From contig NZ_BCLE01000029.1 of the NCBI RefSeq assembly GCF_001431045.1, forward strand, positions 1-64,000: 64,000 nucleotides of DNA. Reading direction: 5' to 3'. Position numbers and translations under genes: made by a program. Origin of the DNA: Streptococcus orisasini. GTDB lineage: Bacteria > Bacillota > Bacilli > Lactobacillales > Streptococcaceae. Under the pieces are notes generated by a model that was not told the origin of the DNA, made no database searches, and saw only the letters and a program-made list of their open reading frames with translations. This document shows positions 28,419 through 36,560 of the stretch, piece after piece. How positions within the stretch are numbered: the first letter of the stretch is position 1; every line of letters begins with the position of its first letter.

Positions 28419-29143
28419 TGACATTTGAATTTAAGAAAATCAAAAAAAGTGCGATTCCGATAATACTCATCTTTTTCAACCTTGTTGGAACCTTATTGGG
28501 AACAATGATTTTTGCTCTTAATCGCAAGTTCCTTGTTGATGGGACGGAAGCTCTTATTCTTTGGGGACAAACAGTCTTCTATGCATCACAGATTTTCACT
28601 CCTATTTTGATTGGAATCATCTGCTCTACCTCTTGTCAATTTGAGGAAGCTAATAAGAACTGGCAGCGCCTCTTGACTATTCCCATCAAACCCAGCCGCA
28701 TTATTTTATCAAAAATCGCTAGTTTATCTATCGTTACGGCCATCAGTCAATTATTGCTGCTTTTCTTCTACATTCTTAGTGCTGTCGTTTTGAAAGTACC
28801 CTTTATCAGTTCTCTGCCAAACTTTTTAATCTGGTCTATCACAGGCTGGTTAGGAAGTGTTACCATCGTTACTAGCCAAGTTTTTATCAGTGTTCGTCTG
28901 AAAAACTTTGCAGTACCAATCCTTATCTCAGCTATCTTAGCAATGACAGGTCTCATGACCCTTTTTATCGGAGAAAGTCTGTTTGCTGTCTTTCCCTATA
29001 CCCAAATTGTAGTAGGTCTTCGCACTCGTGCTTTGGCAGCCTTTACCCTGCCGGAATTTATTCTATTCTTAACATGTAATATAGGCTATGTTTGTTTATT
29101 TTATGGACTAGCAGTTAGAGAGCTTAAAAAGAGGTTCATCTGA
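28415..29143 (+). CDS. lctG: Lantibiotic immunity ABC transporter permease LctG-type
   Basis: This 242-residue protein has about six transmembrane segments and is a LanG/MutG-like immunity permease. Two ATGs stand in tandem (28415 and 28418); either may be used. It is coupled to lctE by an ATGA overlap. It ends the operon, and a terminator hairpin follows after about 80 bases. In S. mutans more bacteriocin genes follow; here a redox gene pair begins instead. Confidence 0.85.
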   Translation: MMTFEFKKIKKSAIPIILIFFNLVGTLLGTMIFALNRKFLVDGTEALILWGQTVFYASQIFTPILIGIICSTSCQFEEANKNWQRLLTIPIKPSRIILSKIASLSIVTAISQLLLLFFYILSAVVLKVPFISSLPNFLIWSITGWLGSVTIVTSQVFISVRLKNFAVPILISAILAMTGLMTLFIGESLFAVFPYTQIVVGLRTRALAAFTLPEFILFLTCNIGYVCLFYGLAVRELKKRFI

Positions 29144-29223
29144 TTAGCATTTCACAATAATAATTATTGGAGATCCATATGTAGCAACATAGGTCCTTAA
29201 AATGTCCAGCATAAAACAAAAAT

Positions 29224-29262
29224 GAGAAAAATCCCTTAATACAAGGTCTTTTCTCACTTTTT
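29224..29262. terminator. Terminator between lctG and the thioredoxin-like gene
   Basis: GAGAAAA pairs with TTTTCTC and CCTT with AAGG inside (29224-29255), followed by ACTTTTTCA. It probably serves lctFEG and, from the other side, the tlpA-type gene. Confidence 0.65.
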
Positions 29263-29307
29263 CATTTGTGACTTTAGTCTGGATATGAGATAAACAAACT
29301 GGTATAA

Positions 29308-29880
29308 TTACTTCAATTTTTTCAAATAATATTCAAGAGAGCTCTCATCCAGACCTCCTGCAATATTTTCTAAAAGGCTGCCATCACTATTGATAAAGAT
29401 ATGGGTTGGAACAGAGCGAACTCCATATGCCTGTGCAAAATTATCCTGATAATCGTAAAGAATTGGGTAGGTAATTCCTTCATCTTCAGCCTTGGATAAG
29501 ATAGTGCTCTCATCCTCATCAATGGGATCGTTGTTTTCATATTTAGAATCATTTGGTGATGTTACCGATAAGAAAATAAAATCTTTTTTATTTTTATAAG
29601 TTTGATAGACTTTTTCTAAACCTGGAATTTCCCGCATGCAAGGTCCACACCAAGTTGCCCAAACATTAATATAAACCTTTTTTCCCTTATAATCATCTAA
29701 ACTAACCGTTTTCCCTTTGTCATCCTTCAATTTAAAACTAGGAGCTGGGTTTTTAACTGTTTTTTCAGTTTGATGTTTCTGACTAGTTTTTTCTGATGAT
29801 GAAGATGACTTTGTTTGATTATTAGAACATGCTCCCAAAAGCATTGTAGCAAGCACTAGAGGTAAAATAATTTTTTTCAT
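29308..29880 (-). CDS. Thioredoxin-like lipoprotein (TlpA/Etrx type)
   Basis: This 190-residue extracytoplasmic thioredoxin has lipobox LLGAC (Cys18), a Ser/Lys-rich linker, and active site WATWCGPC (Cys78/Cys81). It would receive electrons from CcdA and reduce secreted proteins. In Streptococcus pneumoniae the related Etrx proteins supply methionine sulfoxide reductase MsrAB at the surface; no msrAB lies in this window. The cis-Pro loop is in VRSVPTHIF. It sits 12 bases after ccdA. Confidence 0.92.
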   Translation of the reverse strand: MKKIILPLVLATMLLGACSNNQTKSSSSSEKTSQKHQTEKTVKNPAPSFKLKDDKGKTVSLDDYKGKKVYINVWATWCGPCMREIPGLEKVYQTYKNKKDFIFLSVTSPNDSKYENNDPIDEDESTILSKAEDEGITYPILYDYQDNFAQAYGVRSVPTHIFINSDGSLLENIAGGLDESSLEYYLKKLK

Positions 29881-29892
29881 TATTATCTCCTT

Positions 29893-30606
29893 TTAAGTTA
29901 ATAAACGAGCTAATCTAGCAAATGAACCGGTTAAAATAGATATTCCAATCAGAATAAGAAGAATTCCTGATATAAGCTTAGTATACTTTAAAAATCGTTT
30001 TTGCTTTTTAAAAATAGTCAATATCTTCTGTGAAAAGACTGCTATTAAGGCAAAAGGAATAACAAATCCTAAACAGTAGATCAAAATCAGCAGAACACTG
30101 TAAAGGCCTTGATGCGTACTGGCATATAAGAAGACACTGGCCAAAATCGGACCAATACAAGGTGTCCAAGAAAAACTAAAGGTAAATCCCATTAAAAAAG
30201 CAATTAAGGGAGTTACTCTCTGACCTGTTTGATAGACCTTATTTTTAACTGAAAATTCTCTGGTAAAAAAGCGCGATTTAATAAGTCCAATCTGGATCAA
30301 TCCCATTATAAAAATTAAAATCCCACCCAAATTTTTAAGAAAATGGATATGACTTTGAAAAAAACGACTAATAAGACTGCTGGCAAAAGCTAAAATAAAA
30401 AAGGTTACTGCTATACCAGAAATAAACAAGAAAGTATTCGTAAAGACTTTTTGTCTATTCCAAACCATTTCTCCAGATTGCTGCTCCTCTCCCTGACCAG
30501 CCAAAATACCAATGTAGACTGGTAAGATAGGTAAAACACAAGGGGAGAAAAACGATAGAAGGCCTTCAACAAACAATGTCAAAATCGTAATATTTTGAAG
30601 ATTCAT
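29893..30606 (-). CDS. ccdA: Thiol-disulfide relay membrane protein CcdA
   Basis: This 237-residue protein has six transmembrane segments. The paired redox cysteines are in SPCVLPILP (Cys23) and SWTPCIGP, the defining residues of CcdA/DsbD-type transporters. It passes electrons from cytoplasmic thioredoxin across the membrane to the adjacent thioredoxin-like lipoprotein. Its promoter overlaps the terminator of metY. Confidence 0.93.
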   Translation of the reverse strand: MNLQNITILTLFVEGLLSFFSPCVLPILPVYIGILAGQGEEQQSGEMVWNRQKVFTNTFLFISGIAVTFFILAFASSLISRFFQSHIHFLKNLGGILIFIMGLIQIGLIKSRFFTREFSVKNKVYQTGQRVTPLIAFLMGFTFSFSWTPCIGPILASVFLYASTHQGLYSVLLILIYCLGFVIPFALIAVFSQKILTIFKKQKRFLKYTKLISGILLILIGISILTGSFARLARLLT

Positions 30607-30695
30607 ATGCTATCCATTCTATAAATTAATAGAACAAAGACAAGGATTGGATAGAGTCCTTTTATCCTGTCATAGGCTGTTATTCTTATTTTTTC

Positions 30696-30735
30696 ATTAT
30701 ATCAAAAAATCTCTCTTAAACTTTAAAGAGAGATT
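30696..30735 (-). terminator. metY terminator overlapping the ccdA promoter
   Basis: AATCTCTCTT (30708-30717) pairs with AAGAGAGATT (30726-30735). On the minus strand the hairpin is followed by TTTTTTGATATAAT, so the U-tract runs directly into an extended -10 (30696-30703) that would start the ccdA transcript. Confidence 0.75.
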
Positions 30736-30790
30736 ACAAATTAAAACCATTTTATATAAAATAACGACACTGTTCAAAAACTTGTCTTCT

Positions 30791-32071
30791 TTAAATTTTA
30801 TCAAGTGCCAAGCGTAAATCTTCAATCAAATCATTGGCATTTTCCAAACCAATAGAAACACGAATCTGTTCAGGCTCAATACCACAGGCACGTAAGTCTT
30901 CTTCAGTCATTTGACCATGGGTAGTCGTCGCTGGATGGACAACTAATGATTTAGCATCAGCTACATTAGCCAAATCAGAGAAGATTTCAAGGCTGTCAAT
31001 GACCTTGCGGGCAGCCTCTGCTCCTCCGGCCACATTGAAGGTAAAGATAGAGCTGGCGCCCTTAGGCAGGTATTTTTGGGCCAAATCATGATAAGGACTC
31101 GATGGTAGGCTGGCATAGTTAACCTTGGTAACTTTAGGATGATTTTCTAGATACTGCGCAACCTTTTTAGCATTTTCCACATGACGCTCAACACGAAGTG
31201 ACAAGGTTTCCAGACCTTGCAGCAAGAGAAAAGCATTGAAAGGAGAGATACAAGCGCCAGTATCGCGCAGCAATTGCGTACGCACTGCTGTTACAAAGGC
31301 TGCTTTTCCGATATCACGAGTATAGCTGATGTCATGATAAGAAGGATCTGGTTCTACAAACTGCGGAAATTTACCTGATTTTTCCCAATCAAAATTCCCG
31401 GAATCAACAATGACGCCGCCAATAGATGTTCCGTGTCCGCCGATAAATTTAGTCGCTGAGTGAACTGCAATATCAACACCGTAAGAAAAAACATTGATTA
31501 AATAAGGTGTTCCAAAGGTATTGTCAATGACCAGCGGAATATTATGGCGATGGGCAATCTCAGCAAGCTTTTCAAGGTCAGCAACATTTCCCAGAGGATT
31601 CCCCAAGGTTTCAGCAATGATAAACTTGGTATTATCTTGAATAGCTTCTTCTATTTGGATGAAATCATCCACATCAACAAAGCTAGTTGTAACTCCATAA
31701 CGTGGCAAGGTTTCTTTGAGTAGATTAAAGGTTCCGCCGTAAACAGTTGTCGCTGAAATAATATGATCTCCTGCATGTGCTAAAGCCAAGGCTGTATAAG
31801 TGATGGCAGCCATTCCTGAAGCAGTCGCCAGCGCGCCAACACCACCTTCAAGAGCAGCCATTCGCTCTTCAAAAACAGCTGTTGTCGGATTGGTAATCCG
31901 TGTATAAATGTTGCCTGGTGTACGAAGGGCAAAAGAATCTTCAGCATCTTGGGCATCATTAAAAACATAAGATGTTGTCTGATAGATTGGCACTGCTCGT
32001 GATTTTGTCGTAGGATCAACTGTCTGTCCGGCATGCAATTGTAGGGTTTCAAAAGAAAATTCTCGAGTCAT
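30791..32071 (-). CDS. metY: O-acetylhomoserine sulfhydrylase / aminocarboxypropyltransferase
   Basis: This 426-residue PLP enzyme of the Cys/Met metabolism family makes homocysteine from O-acetylhomoserine and sulfide. The PLP lysine is Lys208 in HSATKFIGGHG. Length (about 426) and ETLQLHAGQTVDP favour MetY over the shorter MetB/MetC. The name cysD is also used for it in streptococci. I start at ATG 32071, after AGGAGAG; eleven in-frame codons upstream lack a ribosome site. A MET-box lies about 83 bases upstream. Confidence 0.9.
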   Translation of the reverse strand: MTREFSFETLQLHAGQTVDPTTKSRAVPIYQTTSYVFNDAQDAEDSFALRTPGNIYTRITNPTTAVFEERMAALEGGVGALATASGMAAITYTALALAHAGDHIISATTVYGGTFNLLKETLPRYGVTTSFVDVDDFIQIEEAIQDNTKFIIAETLGNPLGNVADLEKLAEIAHRHNIPLVIDNTFGTPYLINVFSYGVDIAVHSATKFIGGHGTSIGGVIVDSGNFDWEKSGKFPQFVEPDPSYHDISYTRDIGKAAFVTAVRTQLLRDTGACISPFNAFLLLQGLETLSLRVERHVENAKKVAQYLENHPKVTKVNYASLPSSPYHDLAQKYLPKGASSIFTFNVAGGAEAARKVIDSLEIFSDLANVADAKSLVVHPATTTHGQMTEEDLRACGIEPEQIRVSIGLENANDLIEDLRLALDKI

Positions 32072-32153
32072 GGAAGCTCTCCTTTTACTATTAATTAGTT
32101 CCATTCTACTCCATTATTTGCCAAATGACCATTTCCTATTACTTATCTTGGCT

Positions 32154-32170
32154 TATAGTTTTAAACTATA
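32154..32170. promoter_or_regulatory. MET-box (MtaR/MetR-type operator) upstream of metY
   Basis: TATAGTTTTAAACTATA is a perfect 7-3-7 palindrome that equals the streptococcal MET-box pattern TATAGTTtnaAACTATA bound by the LysR-type methionine regulator. A plausible leftward promoter (TGGTCA, 17 bases, TAGAAT) places it near -60, the usual activating position for LysR proteins. Confidence 0.75.
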
Positions 32171-32206
32171 GGAGGACTTTTATGAAATTCTTTGAATGAA
32201 GCAAAT

Positions 32207-32259
32207 AAGCAGGCTAAAGAGCTGTGATTGTCGGAACATCACAACTCTTTAACCTGCTT
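32207..32259. terminator. pcrA terminator (long stem)
   Basis: A stem of about 22 pairs begins AAGCAGG (32207) and closes at CCTGCTT (32259) with a loop of about 9 bases; T-rich sequence follows on both strands. It ends the leftward pcrA transcript. Confidence 0.8.
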
Positions 32260-32265
32260 GTTTTA

Positions 32266-34545
32266 CTATTCTTTTTTATCAAGCGGCGCAACACTGGCCA
32301 GCAATTTTTTTAGGCCAACTTCTGGGAACTTAATTTTAAGCTCTTGATTTTTTCCGCTGCCTGAAACTTCTAAGACTGTACCATCTCCCCATTTTTTATG
32401 ATGGGCAATATCACCGATCTGCCAATCAATTTGGTCTGCTTGATTTCCTAGAGCACTAGGATAAGAAGGCTGAGGTCTTTGAGGCTGCGAAGCAGCTTTT
32501 CGAGCCTGCAAAGCCTGAGCTAGACTCATTCCCTGACCAAATTTGACAGGCCTGTCATCAGCATAACTGACTTTAAAGGAGCTTGCTGCAGGGCGTGCCA
32601 AGCCTTGATGTGCCAATAAATCTTCTGAAATTTCCTGAATGAAGCGGCTTTCACGATTGTAGCTGGTACGCCCGTAAAGTGTACGAGAATTAGCATTAGT
32701 GATAAAAAGCATTTGCTCGGCCCGTGTGATACCAACATAGGCTAGACGGCGCTCTTCTTCCAGCTCACTTTCTTCTTCAAGGGCGCGTGACAGAGGAAAA
32801 ACACCTTCTTCAAGCCCAATGAGAAAGACTACTGGAAATTCCAAACCTTTAGCGGCATGCAGAGTCATCAAGGTTACCTCAGATGCTTCGGTATCACCTT
32901 CATCAGTATCAGCAATCAAAGCCAAATCATTCAGAAAGCGACTTAATTTTTCAAGGCCTGTTTCATTTTCAGGAATATCATCAGTTGTCTCATCGAAATT
33001 TTTGGTAACGGAAAGAAATTCTTCAATGTTTTCAATCCGTGCCTGGCTTTCCAAAGTCTTTTGGATTTCTAAGGCCTCAAGATAACCGGACTTGTCAAGA
33101 ACTTCTTCAACGACTTCTGTAATACTGCAGTGATCTAGTTTAGATCGCAAATCCATAATAATACGAGCCAATTCATAGACAGCTTGTACAGCCTTACCCT
33201 TAATAGAAGAGAGCATGATATTTTCTGAAGCCTCTAGCAGGCTCATATTCTGCAAGTTGGCAAAGGTACGGATTTTTTCCAAAGTACCAGGCCCAACACC
33301 GCGCTTAGGTTCATTGACAATACGTTCAAAAGAGATATTGTCAGCCGTGTTAGCAATGACATTCAAATAAGCAATAACATCACGAATTTCCTTGCGGCTG
33401 TAGAATTTGGTACCGCCAACCATGGTATAAGGAATGTTAGATTTGAGCAGAGCTTCTTCAATGGTACGAGATTGGGCATTTGTACGGTAAAGGACAGCAA
33501 AATCTTTGAAGTTCTTACCCATTTCACGGATAACATTATCAATAGTCGTAGCAACAAAAACAGCCTCATCTCGTTCATCATCTGCCCGATAATAAACAAT
33601 CTGTTCTCCATCATCATTTTGTGTCCAGAGCTTCTTATCACGGCGATTACGGTTATGTTTGATGACATCATTAGCCGCCTGCAGAATTTTTTTCGTCGAG
33701 CGGTAATTTTCTTCCAAGAGTACAACTTTGGCTTCAGGATAATCCTTCTCAAAATCAAGAATATTTTGCATATCAGCACCGCGCCAGCCATAGATAGACT
33801 GATCTGCATCGCCGACCACGCAGATGTTTTTAAAGCGCGAAGCTAAGAGTTTAACCAACTGATATTGGGCATGGTTGGTATCTTGGTATTCATCCACATG
33901 GATGTACTGATAACGTTGCTGATAGTAGGCCAATACATCAGGATTTTTATCGAAGAGTCGCAGGGTCAGCATGATTAAATCATCAAAATCCATGGCTTCA
34001 CTGCGGCGCAATTCTTCCTGATAAGCCTTATAACATTTGGCCACAATTTGGGTGTACACATCCCCCACCTTGTTTTCATAAGCTATTTCGTCAAGCAAAT
34101 CATTTTTGGCGTTGGAAATGGTGCCTAAAATCGCCCGCTCATTCCACTTTTTGGGATCAAGGTTAAGAGTCTTCATAATCCGCTTCATGAGCGTACGCTG
34201 CTCTCCAGGATCTACAATGGTAAAATTGCGGTTATAGCCGATATGATCTGCATCGCGGCGCAAAATTCGCACACACATGGAGTGAAAGGTCGCAATCAAA
34301 GTGTCACTGGTCGCCGGATTCAGCAGCATAGCCCGTTCTCGCATCTCACGCGCTGCTTTATTGGTAAAGGTAATAGCTAAGATATTCCAAGGATTAACAA
34401 ATTTCTCATCAATTAAATAGGCAATGCGGTGAGTCAAGACACGAGTCTTTCCCGAACCAGCACCTGCCATAATCAGCAGTGGTCCTTCTGTTGTTTTAAC
34501 GGCCTCTGCCTGCTTATCATTCATTCCATTTAATAAAGGATTCAT
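32266..34545 (-). CDS. pcrA: ATP-dependent DNA helicase PcrA
   Basis: This 759-residue UvrD/Rep-family helicase acts in repair, replication restart and RecA displacement. Helicase motifs seen are I (MAGAGSGKTR, residues 27-36), II (VDEYQDTN), III (VVGDADQSIYGWRGA), IV (LEENYRST), V (TLHAAKGLEF) and VI (YVGITRAEQ). I start at ATG 34545 (MNPLLNGMNDKQ), the family N terminus; in-frame codons continue upstream to a TTG at 34626 but are not conserved. No Shine-Dalgarno sequence is seen. A -10 with TG extension (TACAAT, 34689-34684) would give a leader of about 130 nt. Confidence 0.94.
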   Translation of the reverse strand: MNPLLNGMNDKQAEAVKTTEGPLLIMAGAGSGKTRVLTHRIAYLIDEKFVNPWNILAITFTNKAAREMRERAMLLNPATSDTLIATFHSMCVRILRRDADHIGYNRNFTIVDPGEQRTLMKRIMKTLNLDPKKWNERAILGTISNAKNDLLDEIAYENKVGDVYTQIVAKCYKAYQEELRRSEAMDFDDLIMLTLRLFDKNPDVLAYYQQRYQYIHVDEYQDTNHAQYQLVKLLASRFKNICVVGDADQSIYGWRGADMQNILDFEKDYPEAKVVLLEENYRSTKKILQAANDVIKHNRNRRDKKLWTQNDDGEQIVYYRADDERDEAVFVATTIDNVIREMGKNFKDFAVLYRTNAQSRTIEEALLKSNIPYTMVGGTKFYSRKEIRDVIAYLNVIANTADNISFERIVNEPKRGVGPGTLEKIRTFANLQNMSLLEASENIMLSSIKGKAVQAVYELARIIMDLRSKLDHCSITEVVEEVLDKSGYLEALEIQKTLESQARIENIEEFLSVTKNFDETTDDIPENETGLEKLSRFLNDLALIADTDEGDTEASEVTLMTLHAAKGLEFPVVFLIGLEEGVFPLSRALEEESELEEERRLAYVGITRAEQMLFITNANSRTLYGRTSYNRESRFIQEISEDLLAHQGLARPAASSFKVSYADDRPVKFGQGMSLAQALQARKAASQPQRPQPSYPSALGNQADQIDWQIGDIAHHKKWGDGTVLEVSGSGKNQELKIKFPEVGLKKLLASVAPLDKKE

Positions 34546-34707
34546 TATACTTAAGCAAGAGTCAGTTTTTGAGCTTTCCTGTAGCCACAGTCCTATGCAA
34601 GCAAGGTCATGCGCCTTTTTGCACAAGCAGCAAAATCTGACTTTTGTTGTCCATTCCTTTCTTTACTATAATCGTGCCTGTCTATTGTACCATTTTTAAA
34701 GCTAAAA

Positions 34708-34733
34708 AGAAAAAGAGAGTTGCCCCTCTTTCT
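34708..34733 (-). terminator. Probable rclA terminator
   Basis: On the minus strand AAAGAG-GGGCAACT-CTCTTT is followed by TTCTTTTT. The hairpin starts at the stop codon of the flavoprotein gene. Confidence 0.6.
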
Positions 34734-36048
34734 AAAAATTAAATACATCATTTAGGTTTTCAGCCATTGTCGGATGGGTGAAAATTTGATTTTTAAGATA
34801 GGTATATGGAATCTTATTGTCCATGGCCATCTTAATCAGATTAATATTTTCCTGAGAAGCTTGGCCAAAAAGAGTTGCTCCGAGAATTTCCTTAGTTTCT
34901 GAATGAACAACCACCTTATAGAGACCGCGCAGGTCATTGTTGACATGGGCGCGCGGCATATTGGCAACAGGCAACTCCTTGCTCTGATAAGGCAGACCTG
35001 CAGCCTGAGCTTCTTTTTCAGTCAAACCAACCTGAGACAAAGGTGGATTAATAAAGACGGTATTAGGTACATTGCGGCGCTCTTTTAAGCTGTAATGGCC
35101 CTTGCCAGTCAATTTGCCAAATACAATTCGGAAATCATCCAACGAGGTGTAGGTAAATTGAAGTCCCCCGTGAACATCGCCTACTGCATAAACATTTTTG
35201 ACACTCGTCTCACAGAAATCATCCACTTGAATAGCTCCGCGCTCAGTTAATTGGATATCAGTATTTTCAAGTCCTAAGTCCTCTACATTAGGTTTTCGTC
35301 CTGTAGCATAAAGGAGTGCGTCAAATTCATAAGTTTGGTCGCTTGTCTTAACAAGCACCGCATCGCCTTGGTTGCTCACCTTTTCCACTTGAGCAGCTAA
35401 AACAAAACGAACCCCGTCTTCTTCCAAATAGGATTTCGCCAGCTGCGCCACTGCTTCATCAGCACGTCCCAGAATCATCGGTGAATTTTCAAGTACAGTT
35501 ACCTGACTGCCTAAATTGGCATAGAGACTAGCAAATTCTAAACCAATATTGCCGCCGCCAATAATCCCCAGACGCTCAGGCTGACTCTCCAACTGCTGAA
35601 TGCCTGTGCTGTCATAGACATGGCGGCTTTCTGCCAAGCCTTCAATAGGCAGGTGGTTAGAAACGGCACCTGTATTGATGACAATGACGTCAGCGCTCAA
35701 CTGCTCACGCTCATCACCGACAGAGATTTCCACCACTTTATTTGAAATAAATTTGGCCTTGGCTGTATAGAGATCTACTCCCGCGCCTGTAAGCGCAGCT
35801 TGATTTTTTTGGCGCAGGCGTGCTGTGACTGTATCTTTCAGCGCCATGGCTTGAGCGAAAGATAGGTTTTCCTCAGCTGCATGAATCAAAGTTTTTGTCG
35901 GAATACAGGCAACATTGATGCAGGTTCCGCCATACATCTGTGCATCCTTTTCTACCAGTGCTACCTTCTTGCCTAAGCCACTCATTTTAGCTGCCAGAGT
36001 TTTTCCAGCCTTGCCAAAACCAATAACTAATAAATCATATGTTTTCAT
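34732..36048 (-). CDS. rclA: RclA/Har-type flavoprotein disulfide reductase
   Basis: This 438-residue FAD/NAD(P)H oxidoreductase belongs to the pyridine nucleotide-disulfide family. FAD motif GFGKAGKTLA is at residues 10-19, the redox pair Cys43/Cys48 in GGTCINVACIP, and the C-terminal catalytic HPTMAE near the end. The FGKAGKTLA, MYGGTC and GGLQFTYxSLDD segments match RclA of Escherichia coli, a hypochlorite-inducible cupric reductase, and the pneumococcal hypothiocyanous-acid reductase Har. Hypothiocyanite is a salivary peroxidase product, so that role suits an oral species; it is inferred. The annotation 'glutathione reductase' is less likely. AAGGAG precedes ATG 36048. Confidence 0.85.
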   Translation of the reverse strand: MKTYDLLVIGFGKAGKTLAAKMSGLGKKVALVEKDAQMYGGTCINVACIPTKTLIHAAEENLSFAQAMALKDTVTARLRQKNQAALTGAGVDLYTAKAKFISNKVVEISVGDEREQLSADVIVINTGAVSNHLPIEGLAESRHVYDSTGIQQLESQPERLGIIGGGNIGLEFASLYANLGSQVTVLENSPMILGRADEAVAQLAKSYLEEDGVRFVLAAQVEKVSNQGDAVLVKTSDQTYEFDALLYATGRKPNVEDLGLENTDIQLTERGAIQVDDFCETSVKNVYAVGDVHGGLQFTYTSLDDFRIVFGKLTGKGHYSLKERRNVPNTVFINPPLSQVGLTEKEAQAAGLPYQSKELPVANMPRAHVNNDLRGLYKVVVHSETKEILGATLFGQASQENINLIKMAMDNKIPYTYLKNQIFTHPTMAENLNDVFNF

Positions 36049-36093
36049 TTTTTTCTCCTTTTTATCTAATGATATTATTTTACCAAGTTGCAA

Positions 36094-36192
36094 GGAGATT
36101 GTCTGAAATCTGCTACGGAATCAAACATTAAACAACAGGCTAGTAAAAATAAATCAGTATTTTTACTAATCACAGACTGTAGACAAATCTCC
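36094..36192. other. Structured intergenic element upstream of rclA
   Basis: GGAGATT-GTCT (36094-36104) can pair with AGAC-A-AATCTCC (36181-36192), enclosing a perfect 10-base hairpin TAGTAAAAAT/ATTTTTACTA (36141-36150 with 36159-36168). No gene is seen. Strand and function are unknown. Confidence 0.5.
36156..36172 (+). repeat. 17-base direct repeat, copy 1
   Basis: AGTATTTTTACTAATCA occurs here and again at 36442-36458, 286 bases away. Each copy lies in a small palindrome. Together they bracket the branched inverted-repeat element at 36266-36408. Confidence 0.8.
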
Positions 36193-36265
36193 ATTTGCCT
36201 ACCTTGATCAGCAAAGAAGTCTGCAGACTACCATATAAATTCCACGAACGCAAACGAGTTTAAAG

Positions 36266-36408
36266 GATACTTCCGCCGTGATGAAAGTGTCAGAAATGGT
36301 GAATTTAAGCCAATTCTAACACTTGGAAATTTTGAGACCGTGGCTCAAAGTTTAGGCATGGAATTCCTTAGGAAGTCGCTACTGTCCGACATCACTTAAG
36401 GAAGTATC
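36266..36408. ncRNA. Candidate branched structured RNA or MITE-like element
   Basis: The ends GATACTTCC (36266-36274) and GGAAGTATC (36400-36408) pair perfectly. Inside them GTGATG (36278-36283) pairs with CATCAC (36390-36395). The enclosed sequence holds three hairpins: AAGTGT.AGAA with TTCT.ACACTT (36285-36295/36314-36324), TTTGAG with CTCAAA (36331-36336/36344-36349) and TTCC with GGAA (36364-36367/36371-36374). No reading frame of note crosses it. It could be an RNA with a four-way junction or the remains of a small mobile element; expression is unknown. Confidence 0.5.
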
Positions 36409-36441
36409 AAAGAAAAAGGACGTTTTCTTCAAGCTAAAATT

Positions 36442-36458
36442 AGTATTTTTACTAATCA
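36442..36458 (+). repeat. 17-base direct repeat, copy 2
   Basis: Second copy of AGTATTTTTACTAATCA; here it forms ATTAGTA-TTTT-TACTAAT. See the copy at 36156. Confidence 0.8.
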
Positions 36459-36492
36459 TTCGGTTTTTAACCAAAAAAGCCGGAAAGCTGCC

Positions 36493-36524
36493 TTGACATC
36501 ATTCGACTTTTGTTATACTATAAA
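36493..36524 (+). promoter_or_regulatory. Promoter of the glycine riboswitch transcript
   Basis: TTGACA (36493-36498) is a perfect -35. Two overlapping -10 candidates follow: TATACT (36514, 15-base spacer, TG-extended) and TATAAA (36519, 20-base spacer). Confidence 0.65.
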
Positions 36525-36560
36525 TCTATCATATTTAAAAATTAAAAACCGATTGACGTT

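Noticed and set aside
34546-34626. 27-residue N-terminal extension of PcrA
   Set aside because: It begins with a TTG without a ribosome site and is not part of the conserved family N terminus, although the lack of a clear site at 34545 leaves slight doubt.
34607-34654. 15-codon leader peptide frame in the pcrA 5' region
   Set aside because: GAAAGG abuts its ATG with no spacing, and the frame has no special codon content or attenuator hairpin.
36266-36408. BOX or RUP element known from pneumococcus
   Set aside because: I see none of the boxA/boxC or RUP end sequences that I remember; the resemblance is only in having inverted ends.
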